From assembly GCA_035623615.1 (NCBI GenBank), contig DASPTB010000217.1:1-9015 (forward strand): DNA of 9,015 nt, read 5' to 3'. The notes beneath the pieces were generated by a model that was not told the origin of the DNA, made no database searches, and was given only the letters and a program-made list of their open reading frames with translations. The stretch comes from DASPTB01 sp035623615. Its GTDB lineage: Bacteria > Actinomycetota > UBA4738. A program made the position numbers and the translations under genes. Below, piece after piece: positions 1 to 6,318 of this stretch (the stretch's first letter is position 1; the number at the start of each line of letters is the position of its first letter).

Positions 1-1
1 C

Positions 2-547
2 GGGTTGGGGGTGCCTCCGTCGTCGTCCGTGTCACGCGTCGGAGGCTACTGGCTCTCGCTCCCTCCCGGCCCTCGTTCCGTCACGTCGGGCTCCGGGCCG
101 GGCGTCGCACTTCGGATCGTGGTCACCACGGATCTCCCCGAGGGAACCATCGTCTCCTCGACTGCCGACGCGGCCTGGGGGGTCGAGCCCGGCGTTGCCG
201 CAGTCCATCGCGGATCGTTCGTCGTCCGGGTGGGCTACGACGTGTGCCAGCCGGTCGACGCATTCGATCTGAGGATCGTCGTTCGTCCCTTCTACGAAGC
301 GTTGGCATCGCATGGTGGACGATCCTGGTACATCCCCGCTCCCACCCAGCCTCGGAGAATCGTCGATCTGCTGGGCGATCGCTTCCAGAACCTCACGGGC
401 TCGCAGGTGACGAGTGCCCTCATCCACCGCGAGCGGATCAACCAGATCGTCGTACGGCGCACGTACGCGATGCCACCGCTCCCCCGGAACCTCGGCTTCT
501 CCTGCGACCCCGGTTTCGGTCATCCCGAACCCCTCGGTCGGCCGTGA
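2..547 (+). CDS. Unrecognised protein, 3' part (start outside window)
   Basis: The frame is open from the left edge to a TGA at 545-547, giving about 181 residues; the TTG at 5 is probably internal, so the gene is taken as 5'-truncated. Third codon positions are mostly G or C, and the translation looks protein-like: alternating hydrophobic strands (ALRIVVTTDLPEGTIVSS, then GSFVVRVGYDV and FDLRIVV) followed by QPRRIVDLLGDRFQNLTG and a final strand NQIVVRRTYAMP. The other frames give Arg/Pro-rich sequence typical of shadows. The pattern suggests a beta-rich domain ending in a QP..V..LG...NLTG segment, which I associate only loosely with uncharacterised proteins. No membrane helix is visible in the part present. 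It ends 57 bases before the meaB start on the same strand and could be co-transcribed, but nothing ties it to cobalamin chemistry. Function unknown. Confidence 0.55.
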   Translation, partial: GLGVPPSSSVSRVGGYWLSLPPGPRSVTSGSGPGVALRIVVTTDLPEGTIVSSTADAAWGVEPGVAAVHRGSFVVRVGYDVCQPVDAFDLRIVVRPFYEALASHGGRSWYIPAPTQPRRIVDLLGDRFQNLTGSQVTSALIHRERINQIVVRRTYAMPPLPRNLGFSCDPGFGHPEPLGRP

Positions 548-604
548 CGGTCTGAGCGACGCGGCGTGCGGCATCCGTGCTGCGGAGGTCGCGGCGGGTA
601 CCCT

Positions 605-1582
605 GTGCGCGTGCAGATCGGTCGTCTCGTCGAGCAGGTGAAGGCCGGAGATCGAAGGGCCGTGGCGCGGGCGATCTCGATGGTGGAGGACGGCGCCGCC
701 GAGCTTCCTGCGCTCTCGGCCGGGGTGTTCCCGCTCACCGGCCGTGCCCACACGATCGGGATCACAGGGCCGCCCGGCGTCGGGAAGTCGAGCCTCGCGA
801 ACGCCATGGTGGGCGCGCTTCGCGCCAAGGACTCGACCGTGGCCGTCCTGGCGATCGACCCCTCGTCGCCTCTCAGCGGCGGCGCGTTGCTAGGCGACCG
901 CGTGCGCATGCAGGAGCACGCGACCGATCCCGGCGTGTTCATCCGTTCGATGGCGACCCGTGGGCACCTGGGCGGCATGGCGCTGGCCGCGCCGGAGGCG
1001 ATCCGCATCCTCGACGCCTCGGGCAAGGACGTGGTGATCGTGGAGACCGTCGGCGTCGGACAAGCCGAGGTGGAGGTGGCTGCCGCGACCGACACGACGC
1101 TCGTCGTGATCGCGCCGGGCTGGGGCGACGCGGTGCAGGCCGCCAAGGCCGGAATCCTCGAGGTGGCCGACGTCTTCGTCGTGAACAAGTCCGACCTGGG
1201 CGACGTCCGCGACACGGTGCGAGAGCTGCACCAGATGCTGCGGATGGGCGAGCACGGCGCATGGGTGCCGCCGGTCGTTGTGACCTCGGCCGTCGCGGTT
1301 TCGGGGATCGACGACATCCTGGCGGCCGTGGAGGAGCACCGGCGGCACGCCGCGGCATCCGGCTCGCTCGAGGAGCGCCGCCGCCGCCGCGCCATCGAGG
1401 AGGTGCAGGCGATGGCCGCCGCGCGGCTCAGCCGCGAGGTGGGCGAGCTGCTCGCCGACCCTTCGGGAGACGGCATCGCCGCCGGGCTCGCGTCCCGCCG
1501 GATCGATCCCTATCGCGCGACGGAGCTAGTCTTGAACCGCGCCGGCGTGCGTGCCGATGTGAACGAGGAAACCGGCTCCTGA
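605..1582 (+). CDS. meaB: MeaB/ArgK-type GTPase, chaperone of a B12-dependent acyl-CoA mutase
   Basis: This G3E-family P-loop GTPase loads and protects adenosylcobalamin in acyl-CoA mutases. From the GTG at 605 it has 325 residues, the family's usual size. Motifs in order: Walker A GPPGVGKS (about 55-62), the switch region IDPSSPLSGGALLGDRVRM (84-102), the Walker B/G3 segment ETVGVGQAEVEV (147-158), the loop PGWGDAVQAAKAGILEVADVF, and the guanine-specificity motif NKSD (194-197). An Arg/Glu-rich helix and a C-terminal dimerisation region follow. The frame is open back to a GTG at 566, but homology begins at VQIGRLVEQVKAGDRRAVARAI, so 605 or the GTG at 611 is preferred; no strong Shine-Dalgarno separates them. 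The ends are intact. It lies 28 bases upstream of the mutase on the same strand, the usual operon order, and this mutase is its likely client. Confidence 0.93.
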   Translation: MRVQIGRLVEQVKAGDRRAVARAISMVEDGAAELPALSAGVFPLTGRAHTIGITGPPGVGKSSLANAMVGALRAKDSTVAVLAIDPSSPLSGGALLGDRVRMQEHATDPGVFIRSMATRGHLGGMALAAPEAIRILDASGKDVVIVETVGVGQAEVEVAAATDTTLVVIAPGWGDAVQAAKAGILEVADVFVVNKSDLGDVRDTVRELHQMLRMGEHGAWVPPVVVTSAVAVSGIDDILAAVEEHRRHAAASGSLEERRRRRAIEEVQAMAAARLSREVGELLADPSGDGIAAGLASRRIDPYRATELVLNRAGVRADVNEETGS

Positions 1583-1610
1583 CGCCGGAAGGAGTCTGCA
1601 GGTACCGACC

Positions 1611-3302
1611 ATGCCCGACCATTCCACGAACGCAGCCGGTCAGGGCTCGCCGACGGCCCGCGAGCACTGGGAAGAGGACTACCGGCGCTCGGGCGAGCGC
1701 GACGCCGACTTCGCGACGATCTCGGGTGAGCCGCTCCGGCCGCTCTACACACCCGAGGACGTCGCGGGCCTCGACTACGACCGGGACCTCGGCTACCCGG
1801 GGCGATTCCCGATGACGCGGGGCGTGTACCCGACGATGTACCGGGGACGCCTGTGGACGATGCGGCAGTTTGCCGGCTTCGGCACGCCCGCCGAGACGAA
1901 CGCGCGCTACAAGTTCCTGCTTCGCCAGGGCCAGGGAGGACTGTCCGTCGCATTCGACATGCCGACGCTGATGGGACGCGACTCCGACGACCCGCGTGCG
2001 GAGGGCGAGGTCGGCCGGTGTGGGGTCGCGGCCGACTCGCTCGCCGACCTGCGGGCGCTCTTCGATGGCATCGACCTCGCCGCCATCACGACGTCGATGA
2101 CGATCAGCGGTCCCGCCGTGATCCTGTTCGCGTTCTTCCTCGCCGCTGCCGAGGAGCAGGGTGTCGCGTGGTCGTCGCTGGACGGAACACTGCAGACCGA
2201 CATCCTGAAGGAGTACATCGCGCAGAAGGAATGGCTGTTCCCGCCGCGCCCGCATCTTCGCCTGATCGGCGACCTCATCGAGTTCTGCGCGACGGAGGTT
2301 CCCAAGTTCCATCCGATCAGCGTGAGCGGCTATCACATCCGCGAGGCGGGATCCACTGCGGCGCAGGAGCTCGCCTTCACGCTGGCGGACGGGTTCGCCT
2401 ACGTCGAGCTCGGGCAGCGCCGGGGCCTCGACGTCGACACGTTCTCACAGGGACTGTCGTTCTTCTTCAACAGCCACATCGACTTCTTCGAGGAGATCGC
2501 CAAGTTCCGCGCGGCGCGCAGGATCTGGGCGCGCTGGTTGCGCGACGTGTACGGGGCGCGCGACGAGCAGTCGTGGCGGTTGCGATTCCACACGCAGACG
2601 GCTGGGTGCTCGCTCACCGCGCAGCAGCCGGAGAACAACATCGTGCGGACGGCGATCGAGGCACTCGCCGCGGTGCTGGGTGGCACCCAGTCCCTGCACA
2701 CGAACGCCCTCGACGAAGTGCTGGCGCTCCCCACCGAGAAGGCGGCGGAGATCGCGCTGCGAACGCAGCAGGTGATCGCGTTCGAGACGGGTGCCGCCGA
2801 CGTGATCGACCCGCTCGGCGGCTCGTACTTCGTGGAGGCGCTGACGGATCGGATTGAGCAAGCGGCGGAGGAGTACTTCGCCAGGGTCCGCGAGATGGGC
2901 GACGGGTCGATGCTCGACGGGATGCTCGCCGGCATCGAGCGCGGCTACTTCCAGTCCGAGATCGCGGACGCGGCGTTCCGCGAGCAGGCGCTGCACGAGA
3001 AGGGACGGCTCGTCAAGGTCGGCGTCAACGAGTTCGTCACCGAGGAGGGCGACGAGATCGACACCCTCGTCATCGGGCCCGAGTCGGAGGCCCGGCAGAT
3101 CGCGGCGGTGCGAGAGGTCCGCGCGACTCGCGATGCGGGGACCGCGGCGGCGGCGCTTCGACGCCTGGGCGAGGCGGCCGGGACCGACGAGAACTTGATC
3201 CCCCTGCTGGTCGACTGCGCGCGGGCCTCGTGCACCGAGGGCGAGATCGTCGGCGCGCTCCAGGGCGTGTTCGGCGAATACCGCGAGACCCCCCGCTTCT
3301 AG
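1611..3302 (+). CDS. icmA: B12-dependent acyl-CoA mutase large subunit, isobutyryl-CoA mutase-like (methylmalonyl-CoA mutase family)
   Basis: This is the catalytic alpha subunit of a carbon-skeleton mutase (563 residues): a TIM-barrel with no C-terminal B12-binding domain (no DxHxxG), so it needs a separate small subunit not present here. Compared with Propionibacterium methylmalonyl-CoA mutase at a constant offset of 2, R80, T83, R85, S112, Q195 and H242 match the catalytic and CoA-binding residues R82, T85, R87, S114, Q197 and H244. The two carboxylate-specificity residues differ: Y89 is F87 and R207 is Q205, as in isobutyryl-CoA mutase. Segments such as RDADFATISGEP, QFAGFG, TLMGRDSDDP and EYIAQKEWLFP also resemble Streptomyces IcmA from memory. 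The 2-hydroxyisobutyryl-CoA mutase signature (Ile and Asp) is absent. It probably interconverts isobutyryl- and n-butyryl-CoA or a similar uncharged acyl-CoA. The ATG at 1611 has only a weak AGG at 1600-1602; AAGGAG at 1589-1594 is rather far. Family is sure; substrate is inferred from two residues. Confidence 0.93.
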   Translation: MPDHSTNAAGQGSPTAREHWEEDYRRSGERDADFATISGEPLRPLYTPEDVAGLDYDRDLGYPGRFPMTRGVYPTMYRGRLWTMRQFAGFGTPAETNARYKFLLRQGQGGLSVAFDMPTLMGRDSDDPRAEGEVGRCGVAADSLADLRALFDGIDLAAITTSMTISGPAVILFAFFLAAAEEQGVAWSSLDGTLQTDILKEYIAQKEWLFPPRPHLRLIGDLIEFCATEVPKFHPISVSGYHIREAGSTAAQELAFTLADGFAYVELGQRRGLDVDTFSQGLSFFFNSHIDFFEEIAKFRAARRIWARWLRDVYGARDEQSWRLRFHTQTAGCSLTAQQPENNIVRTAIEALAAVLGGTQSLHTNALDEVLALPTEKAAEIALRTQQVIAFETGAADVIDPLGGSYFVEALTDRIEQAAEEYFARVREMGDGSMLDGMLAGIERGYFQSEIADAAFREQALHEKGRLVKVGVNEFVTEEGDEIDTLVIGPESEARQIAAVREVRATRDAGTAAAALRRLGEAAGTDENLIPLLVDCARASCTEGEIVGALQGVFGEYRETPRF

Positions 3303-3320
3303 GCGATTTCGGGATCCCTC

Positions 3321-3350
3321 TTGACGGCAAAGGACTTTGCATCGTAAAGT
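3321..3350 (+). promoter_or_regulatory. Promoter with palindromic operator for the membrane protein-regulator pair
   Basis: A -35 TTGACG (3321-3326) and a -10 TAAAGT (3345-3350) are separated by 18 bases, a good vegetative-type promoter in otherwise GC-rich DNA. The spacer holds a perfect inverted repeat, GCAAAG-GA-CTTTGC (3327-3340). A second, imperfect one, ACTTTGCATCGTAAAGT (3334-3350), overlaps the -10. The expected transcription start is near 3357, leaving a leader of about 30 bases with GGAAGAAGG (3369-3377) before the ATG at 3388. Such placement suits a repressor that blocks RNA polymerase; the winged-helix protein encoded at 4029-4439 is the natural candidate. Confidence 0.68.
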
Positions 3351-3387
3351 AACTGCCGAGATGGAAACGGAAGAAGGGAACATCGGG

Positions 3388-4032
3388 ATGCAGGCGGGCG
3401 ATGCGATGGAGATGCTCGCGTCGGCGCAGACCCAGCGCCGCCGGGCCCGGGCCGACCTGCGCGCGGAGTGGTTCCCGCTCGTGCTGTTCGGAATCCTCAC
3501 GATCGTGAGCGCTCCGCTGTACGCGCAGCAGTTGGCGTTTGGGGGCTGGGCCTTCCCCTGGGTCTACCTCTACTGGCTGGTGGCAGGCTCGCTCGGCTAC
3601 CTCGCGGTCGCGCGGTACTTCCGCCGGCGCGAGGCGGAGCTCGGGATCGGCTCCTCTTTCGCGGCCTACGTGTGGGTCGGGGTGGGGCTGTTCCTCTACA
3701 CGTTCGGACTCCTGAACGCCTTGCCGTTCGCATGGATCGGGCTCGTCCCGACCATGTGGTTGATCCCCGGCTTCGCCCCGATCGTCGCCATCGGCGCGGG
3801 TCTGCTTGCGCTCGCGTGGGTCGAGCGCTCGCCGTCGCTCGCCGTCTTCGGCGCGGCGTTCTCGATCGTCGCGACGCTCAGCGGGCTGTACTTCTTCGAC
3901 AACCGCCTGTATTTCTCGGCGTGGTACCAGAGCATCGTCGACGTGACCGTGCTCGGGCTGATCCTGCTCGCGGCCGGGTTCGTCTATCGGGTCGTGGACC
4001 GCCGCGCGACGAATGCGCGGAGCGCGTCGTGA
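3388..4032 (+). CDS. Six-helix membrane protein paired with a winged-helix regulator
   Basis: This 214-residue protein is not recognised as an enzyme or transporter. A charged N-terminus (an Arg-rich stretch at about 17-25) is followed by roughly six hydrophobic segments: about 28-45, 54-76, 92-111, 114-143, 150-169 and 183-200, ending in a basic tail. It looks like an integral cytoplasmic-membrane protein of the kind often found in actinobacteria beside small winged-helix regulators. The start is decided by the promoter: a TTG at 3337 lies inside the operator and upstream of the -10, and ATG 3361 would leave an almost leaderless message. ATG 3388 follows the purine-rich GGAAGAAGG at good spacing. 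Its stop overlaps the regulator start (GTGA, 4029-4032), so the two are translationally coupled. Function unknown; a stress- or ligand-responsive membrane protein is only a guess. Confidence 0.85.
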   Translation: MQAGDAMEMLASAQTQRRRARADLRAEWFPLVLFGILTIVSAPLYAQQLAFGGWAFPWVYLYWLVAGSLGYLAVARYFRRREAELGIGSSFAAYVWVGVGLFLYTFGLLNALPFAWIGLVPTMWLIPGFAPIVAIGAGLLALAWVERSPSLAVFGAAFSIVATLSGLYFFDNRLYFSAWYQSIVDVTVLGLILLAAGFVYRVVDRRATNARSAS

Positions 4033-4439
4033 CCCACCCCGCGATCGAGCTCGACGACGTCATCCACCAGCGCACCCGCCTGGGGATCGTCGCCGTCCTG
4101 ATGGACGCCAAGCGCGCCGACTTCCGGTACCTCAAGGACGCCCTCGACCTCACCGACGGGAACCTGTCGCGGCACCTCCAGATCCTGGAGCAGGCCGGCT
4201 ACGTCCGGATCACCAAGGGATTCGAAGGGAAGCGGCCTCGGACGTGGGTGGCGGTGACCCGGCTGGGGCGGGACGCGTTCGGCGCCGAGATGCACGCGCT
4301 ACGGCAGATCGCGGACCGGTACGGCATCGCGGACGCCGGCACCGCGGACGCCGGCACCGCGGACGCCGCTGGTGGCACCGCGGAACCGGCGAACGGGAGG
4401 GATCGGGGGAGCGCCGGCGCGAGTCCGGTGCCGACCTGA
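4029..4439 (+). CDS. Small winged-helix transcriptional regulator (ArsR/MarR-like fold)
   Basis: The 136-residue product starts at a GTG overlapping the upstream stop, with a GGAG Shine-Dalgarno (4019-4022) 6 bases before it. Residues 1-95 form a winged-helix domain: IHQRTRLGIVAVL (helix 1), FRYLKDALDLTDGNLSRHLQILEQAGYV (helices 2-3, recognition helix about 43-57), then a basic wing KGFEGKRPRTWVAVT and a final helix TRLGRDAFGAEMHALRQIA. This matches the winged-helix DNA-binding family I associate with Pfam HTH_34. No metal-binding cysteines are seen. The last 40 residues are a low-complexity Ala/Gly/Asp/Thr tail built from a DNA repeat and are probably disordered. It is likely an autoregulator acting on the palindromes at 3327-3350; this is inference from position. 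It converges on the Fur-family gene, with stop codons 8 bases apart. Confidence 0.88.
   Translation: MTHPAIELDDVIHQRTRLGIVAVLMDAKRADFRYLKDALDLTDGNLSRHLQILEQAGYVRITKGFEGKRPRTWVAVTRLGRDAFGAEMHALRQIADRYGIADAGTADAGTADAAGGTAEPANGRDRGSAGASPVPT
4329..4379 (+). repeat. 15-base tandem repeat in the regulator's C-terminal tail
   Basis: GCGGACGCCGGCACC occurs at 4329-4343 and again exactly at 4344-4358. A third, expanded copy of 21 bases lies at 4359-4379. The unit length is a multiple of three, so the repeat encodes ADAGT-ADAGT-ADAAGGT without breaking the frame. It lies after the DNA-binding domain and may vary in copy number between strains. Confidence 0.8.
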
Positions 4440-4451
4440 CGCTCTCGTCAG
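4436..4451. terminator. Hairpin spanning both stop codons of a convergent pair (possible bidirectional terminator)
   Basis: CTGACG (4436-4441), loop CTCT, CGTCAG (4446-4451) form a perfect 6-base stem. It contains the TGA of the regulator (4437-4439) and the TGA of the Fur-family gene read on the minus strand (4448-4450). It is the only structure between two convergent genes, which suits a shared transcription end, but there is no long T tract on either side, so intrinsic termination is uncertain. Confidence 0.4.
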
Positions 4452-4870
4452 CGGCAGTTCTTGCAGAGACCGGTCACGTCCAGACGGTGATCCGCTTCGA
4501 CGAACCCCCGCCGCGACGCCGCCCGGCGTGCGGCTCGGCCGATCGTCTCCTCGACGTCCTTCGGCAGGGCGAGGTCCTCGACCGAGCCACACGACGTGCA
4601 GACGAGGTGATGGTGGTGATCCGTGAGGTCCTCGTCGAGCTCGTATCGGGCGAAGTCGCCGCCGGTCATCACCCGGCGGACGATCCCCGACTGCTCCAGG
4701 ACGACCAGGTTCCGATAGACCGAGCTCTGGGCGAGGTCGGGTCGCGACTGCACGATGTCGTGGATCGTGAGGGGGCGGTCGGCGCGCTCGAGGATCTCCA
4801 GGAGTGCCTGCCGGTTGCCCGTCAGGCGCTGCCCGGCCCCGCGTAGGCGGCCCGCCGCCGCGACGCTCAT
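4448..4870 (-). CDS. Fur-family metalloregulator (Fur/Zur/PerR type)
   Basis: From the ATG at 4870 the product has 140 residues, normal for the family. The N-terminal winged helix includes LTGNRQALLEIL and TIHDIVQSRPDLAQSSVYRNLVVLEQSGIVRRV (about 35-67, recognition helix around SSVYRNL). The dimerisation domain has the family's DHHHHLVCTSC stretch: histidines 85-88 and Cys 91/94. A second CxxC, CKNC, lies at 136-139 near the end; the four Cys form the typical structural zinc site. Which metal it senses cannot be read here. Starts at GTG 4882 and TTG 4900 are also open; the GTG lies inside a palindrome (4877-4889), so ATG 4870 is preferred, without a clear Shine-Dalgarno. It follows the envelope operon on the same strand after 72 bases and could be its last gene or a separate unit. 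No obvious zinc or iron transporter gene is adjacent. Confidence 0.9.
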   Translation of the reverse strand: MSVAAAGRLRGAGQRLTGNRQALLEILERADRPLTIHDIVQSRPDLAQSSVYRNLVVLEQSGIVRRVMTGGDFARYELDEDLTDHHHHLVCTSCGSVEDLALPKDVEETIGRAARRAASRRGFVEADHRLDVTGLCKNCR

Positions 4871-4876
4871 GGTGGT

Positions 4877-4889
4877 GCTCACGGTGAGC
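4877..4889. promoter_or_regulatory. Perfect 13-base palindrome at the 5' end of the Fur-family gene
   Basis: GCTCAC-G-GTGAGC is a perfect inverted repeat around a single base, just upstream of the chosen ATG (4870) and within the 72-base gap after the envelope operon. Its place suits an operator, perhaps for autoregulation by the Fur-family protein. It also contains the alternative GTG start at 4882, so it could be coding instead. It does not match the classic AT-rich Fur box. Confidence 0.35.
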
Positions 4890-4923
4890 CAGAGTACCAA
4901 CCGGCCGAGATACGGCGGCCGTC

Positions 4924-4951
4924 GCCGGGCCTCCCGGCGGGCTCAGCCCGC
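4924..4951 (-). terminator. Two overlapping GC hairpins at the end of the envelope operon
   Basis: GCCGGG-CCT-CCCGGC (4924-4938) and GCGGGC-TCA-GCCCGC (4937-4951) are both perfect 6-base stems sharing bases 4937-4938, so they cannot both form fully. The second has the stop codon of the last operon gene as its loop. No T-rich run follows on the minus strand, so this is at best a non-canonical terminator or attenuator between the operon and the Fur-family gene. Confidence 0.35.
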
Positions 4952-5506
4952 GACGCGGAACACGACACTCGCCTCGACGGGAGGGTTGAACGGGCCGTGG
5001 TCGACTGCCACGAACTCGGCCAGGAGCTTGTGGGTGCCGGGAGGCACGAACACCGAAGCGTCGAGGCTGTACGACATCGACACGAGCCTGCCGTCGATGT
5101 ACAGGTGGACGTGGCCCGTGTCGGGCGTCAGGTGTTGCGAGGTGTAGGGAACGATCCGCCCGCCCACGAGCCGCAGACGGACGGGGACGCGCGTGTAGTC
5201 GCCGCCGCCGGCATGGAAGACCTGGTTCGGCGCGGGCTCGAGGATCCTGATCGTGGCCGTCGATCGCGGCCGGACGCTGGCCGGCGCGGGGTTGAGGATC
5301 GGCGGCAGGACGAAGATGAGGACGACGCACGCGACGGCCAGCACCGCCGCGCCGGCCGCGAGTGCGCGCGAGACGCGTGGGAACCCGCGCCCGGTGAGCC
5401 GGCGAAACGCGATCCAGCCGAAGGCGAACGCCGCGATTGCCAGCAGGCTCGTCACGCCTTGATACAGCGGCGCGCCGGCTCCGTCGGCGATCGGCGGAAG
5501 CGTCAC
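4943..5506 (-). CDS. Membrane protein with two N-terminal helices and an outer His/Met-bearing domain
   Basis: The GTG at 5506 overlaps the upstream stop (GTGA), giving 187 residues. Hydrophobic segments lie at about 14-34 and 47-70, so both the short N-terminus and the large C-terminal domain (about 83-187) should be outside. That domain is beta-rich: ATIRILEPAP, then VPVRLRLVGGRIVP, HLTPDTGHVHLYIDGRLVSM, VPPGTHKLLAEFVAVDHGPF and a final strand VVFRV. It is clearly paralogous to the domain of the lipoprotein at 8185-8628. Shared residues include H125, H132, H134, M144 and H170. The GHxHxYxDG motif and PPGxHxL turn recall the DUF4399/DUF6130 type of small extracellular domain, from memory. 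A metal-binding role is possible but unproven. It is the last gene of the tightly coupled operon. Confidence 0.85.
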   Translation of the reverse strand: MTLPPIADGAGAPLYQGVTSLLAIAAFAFGWIAFRRLTGRGFPRVSRALAAGAAVLAVACVVLIFVLPPILNPAPASVRPRSTATIRILEPAPNQVFHAGGGDYTRVPVRLRLVGGRIVPYTSQHLTPDTGHVHLYIDGRLVSMSYSLDASVFVPPGTHKLLAEFVAVDHGPFNPPVEASVVFRVAG

Positions 5507-6318
5507 GCCTCGTCCCGGCGGCTGCGCCGGACGGCGGAAACGACGTAGGCGGCCGCCGCCAGCACGAAGAGGGCGAGCGCAACGAACGCCACGATCCCGA
5601 TGAGGCGTCCGTGCCCCGACGACGCAGCGGCGAGAGCGGACGGCGGCACGCTGACCGCGTAGTAGCCCGACCTGTGCACCGTCGCGTACGCGCTCTGCTG
5701 CACGTGCGCGTTCTGCGTGGCGACCCGCGTCCACGTCGTCCCGTCCTTGGACCACAGGATCGTCCGGGGCGGCGGCGTGATGCCGACGGTCGCGATCGCC
5801 GGGTACTCGAGGATGAGCGTGACGGGTGCGGTGAACGGCGTGGCTGAGGTTCCGCTTGGCTGGAAGGTCGTCGCGATCCGGTACACGTTGCCCGAGATGG
5901 TGAGACCGGACGGCGCCTTCGCGTACTTGGCCGGGTCGAGCGGATCGACCGCGACGAGCACGCCGGTCTCGCCGTTCGCAGCCGGCATGTTCCACGTTCC
6001 CTTGCCGATGATGAGCTGGACCTGGCCGTCGCTCGTGTGGACGTACCCGATTCCCTGCTGCTTCGGGAGGTTCAGCAGCTGCCGTGCTCCGGCCGGTGGC
6101 TGGTTGCTGCCCGCGTCCTCGGGCGGCGGGCTCACCCACCGGTACGGCTGGGGCGAGACGAACCCGTCCATCAGAGGATGGCGGGCGAGCGGGCTGAGGT
6201 GCCCGCTGAGGGCGGCGCCGACGAGGTACGCGATCGCCGCGGCCAGCCCGGCGGCCGCGAATCGAGCCCGCGGTGGGAGCCTGCGATCGGCGAGCGGAGC
6301 CGCCGGGCGGGTGCTCAT
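5503..6318 (-). CDS. Outer-facing protein anchored by a helix at each end, unknown function
   Basis: This 271-residue product starts at the ATG at 6318, which overlaps the stop of the solute-binding protein (ATGA). A basic N-terminus leads into a helix at about 20-37. A Pro-rich linker (about 52-78) with SPQPYRWVSPPPED follows, then a beta-rich domain (about 85-228), and a second helix at about 240-262 ending in RRSRRDEA. The domain's later half, with VTLILEYP, RTILWSKDGTTWTRV and ATVHRSGYYAVSVP, resembles beta-sandwich repeats of surface or ZU5-like domains; this is a loose likeness. The C-terminal helix plus Arg tail looks like a stop-transfer or sorting-type tail. The domain between the two helices should face outward. 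Neighbours on both sides are coupled by 4-base overlaps. I do not recognise the family. Confidence 0.83.
   Translation of the reverse strand: MSTRPAAPLADRRLPPRARFAAAGLAAAIAYLVGAALSGHLSPLARHPLMDGFVSPQPYRWVSPPPEDAGSNQPPAGARQLLNLPKQQGIGYVHTSDGQVQLIIGKGTWNMPAANGETGVLVAVDPLDPAKYAKAPSGLTISGNVYRIATTFQPSGTSATPFTAPVTLILEYPAIATVGITPPPRTILWSKDGTTWTRVATQNAHVQQSAYATVHRSGYYAVSVPPSALAAASSGHGRLIGIVAFVALALFVLAAAAYVVSAVRRSRRDEA

Noticed and set aside
566..604. GTG 566 as the meaB start
   Set aside because: The extra 13 residues (RHPCCGGRGGYP and neighbours) do not resemble MeaB N-termini; family sequence begins after 605.
32..751. Long minus-strand open frame over the first gene and the meaB start
   Set aside because: Its translation is rich in Arg, Asp, Gly and Pro without motifs, and it runs into the conserved N-terminus of MeaB; it is read as a shadow of plus-strand coding.
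577..1815. 412-residue plus-strand open frame across meaB
   Set aside because: Arg/Gly-rich shadow in another frame; the meaB frame carries all GTPase motifs.
3337..3387. TTG (3337) or ATG (3361) as start of the membrane protein
   Set aside because: TTG 3337 lies upstream of the -10 and inside the operator; ATG 3361 would leave a leader of only a few bases, while ATG 3388 has a purine-rich ribosome site before it.
2445..3500. Long minus-strand open frame over the mutase
   Set aside because: Antisense shadow typical of GC-rich DNA; it also crosses the promoter at 3321-3350.
4943..6139. 398-residue minus-strand reading of the last operon gene
   Set aside because: The upstream half is out-of-frame shadow of the double-anchored protein; the GTG at 5506 with a GTGA overlap fits the operon pattern and gives a proper membrane protein.
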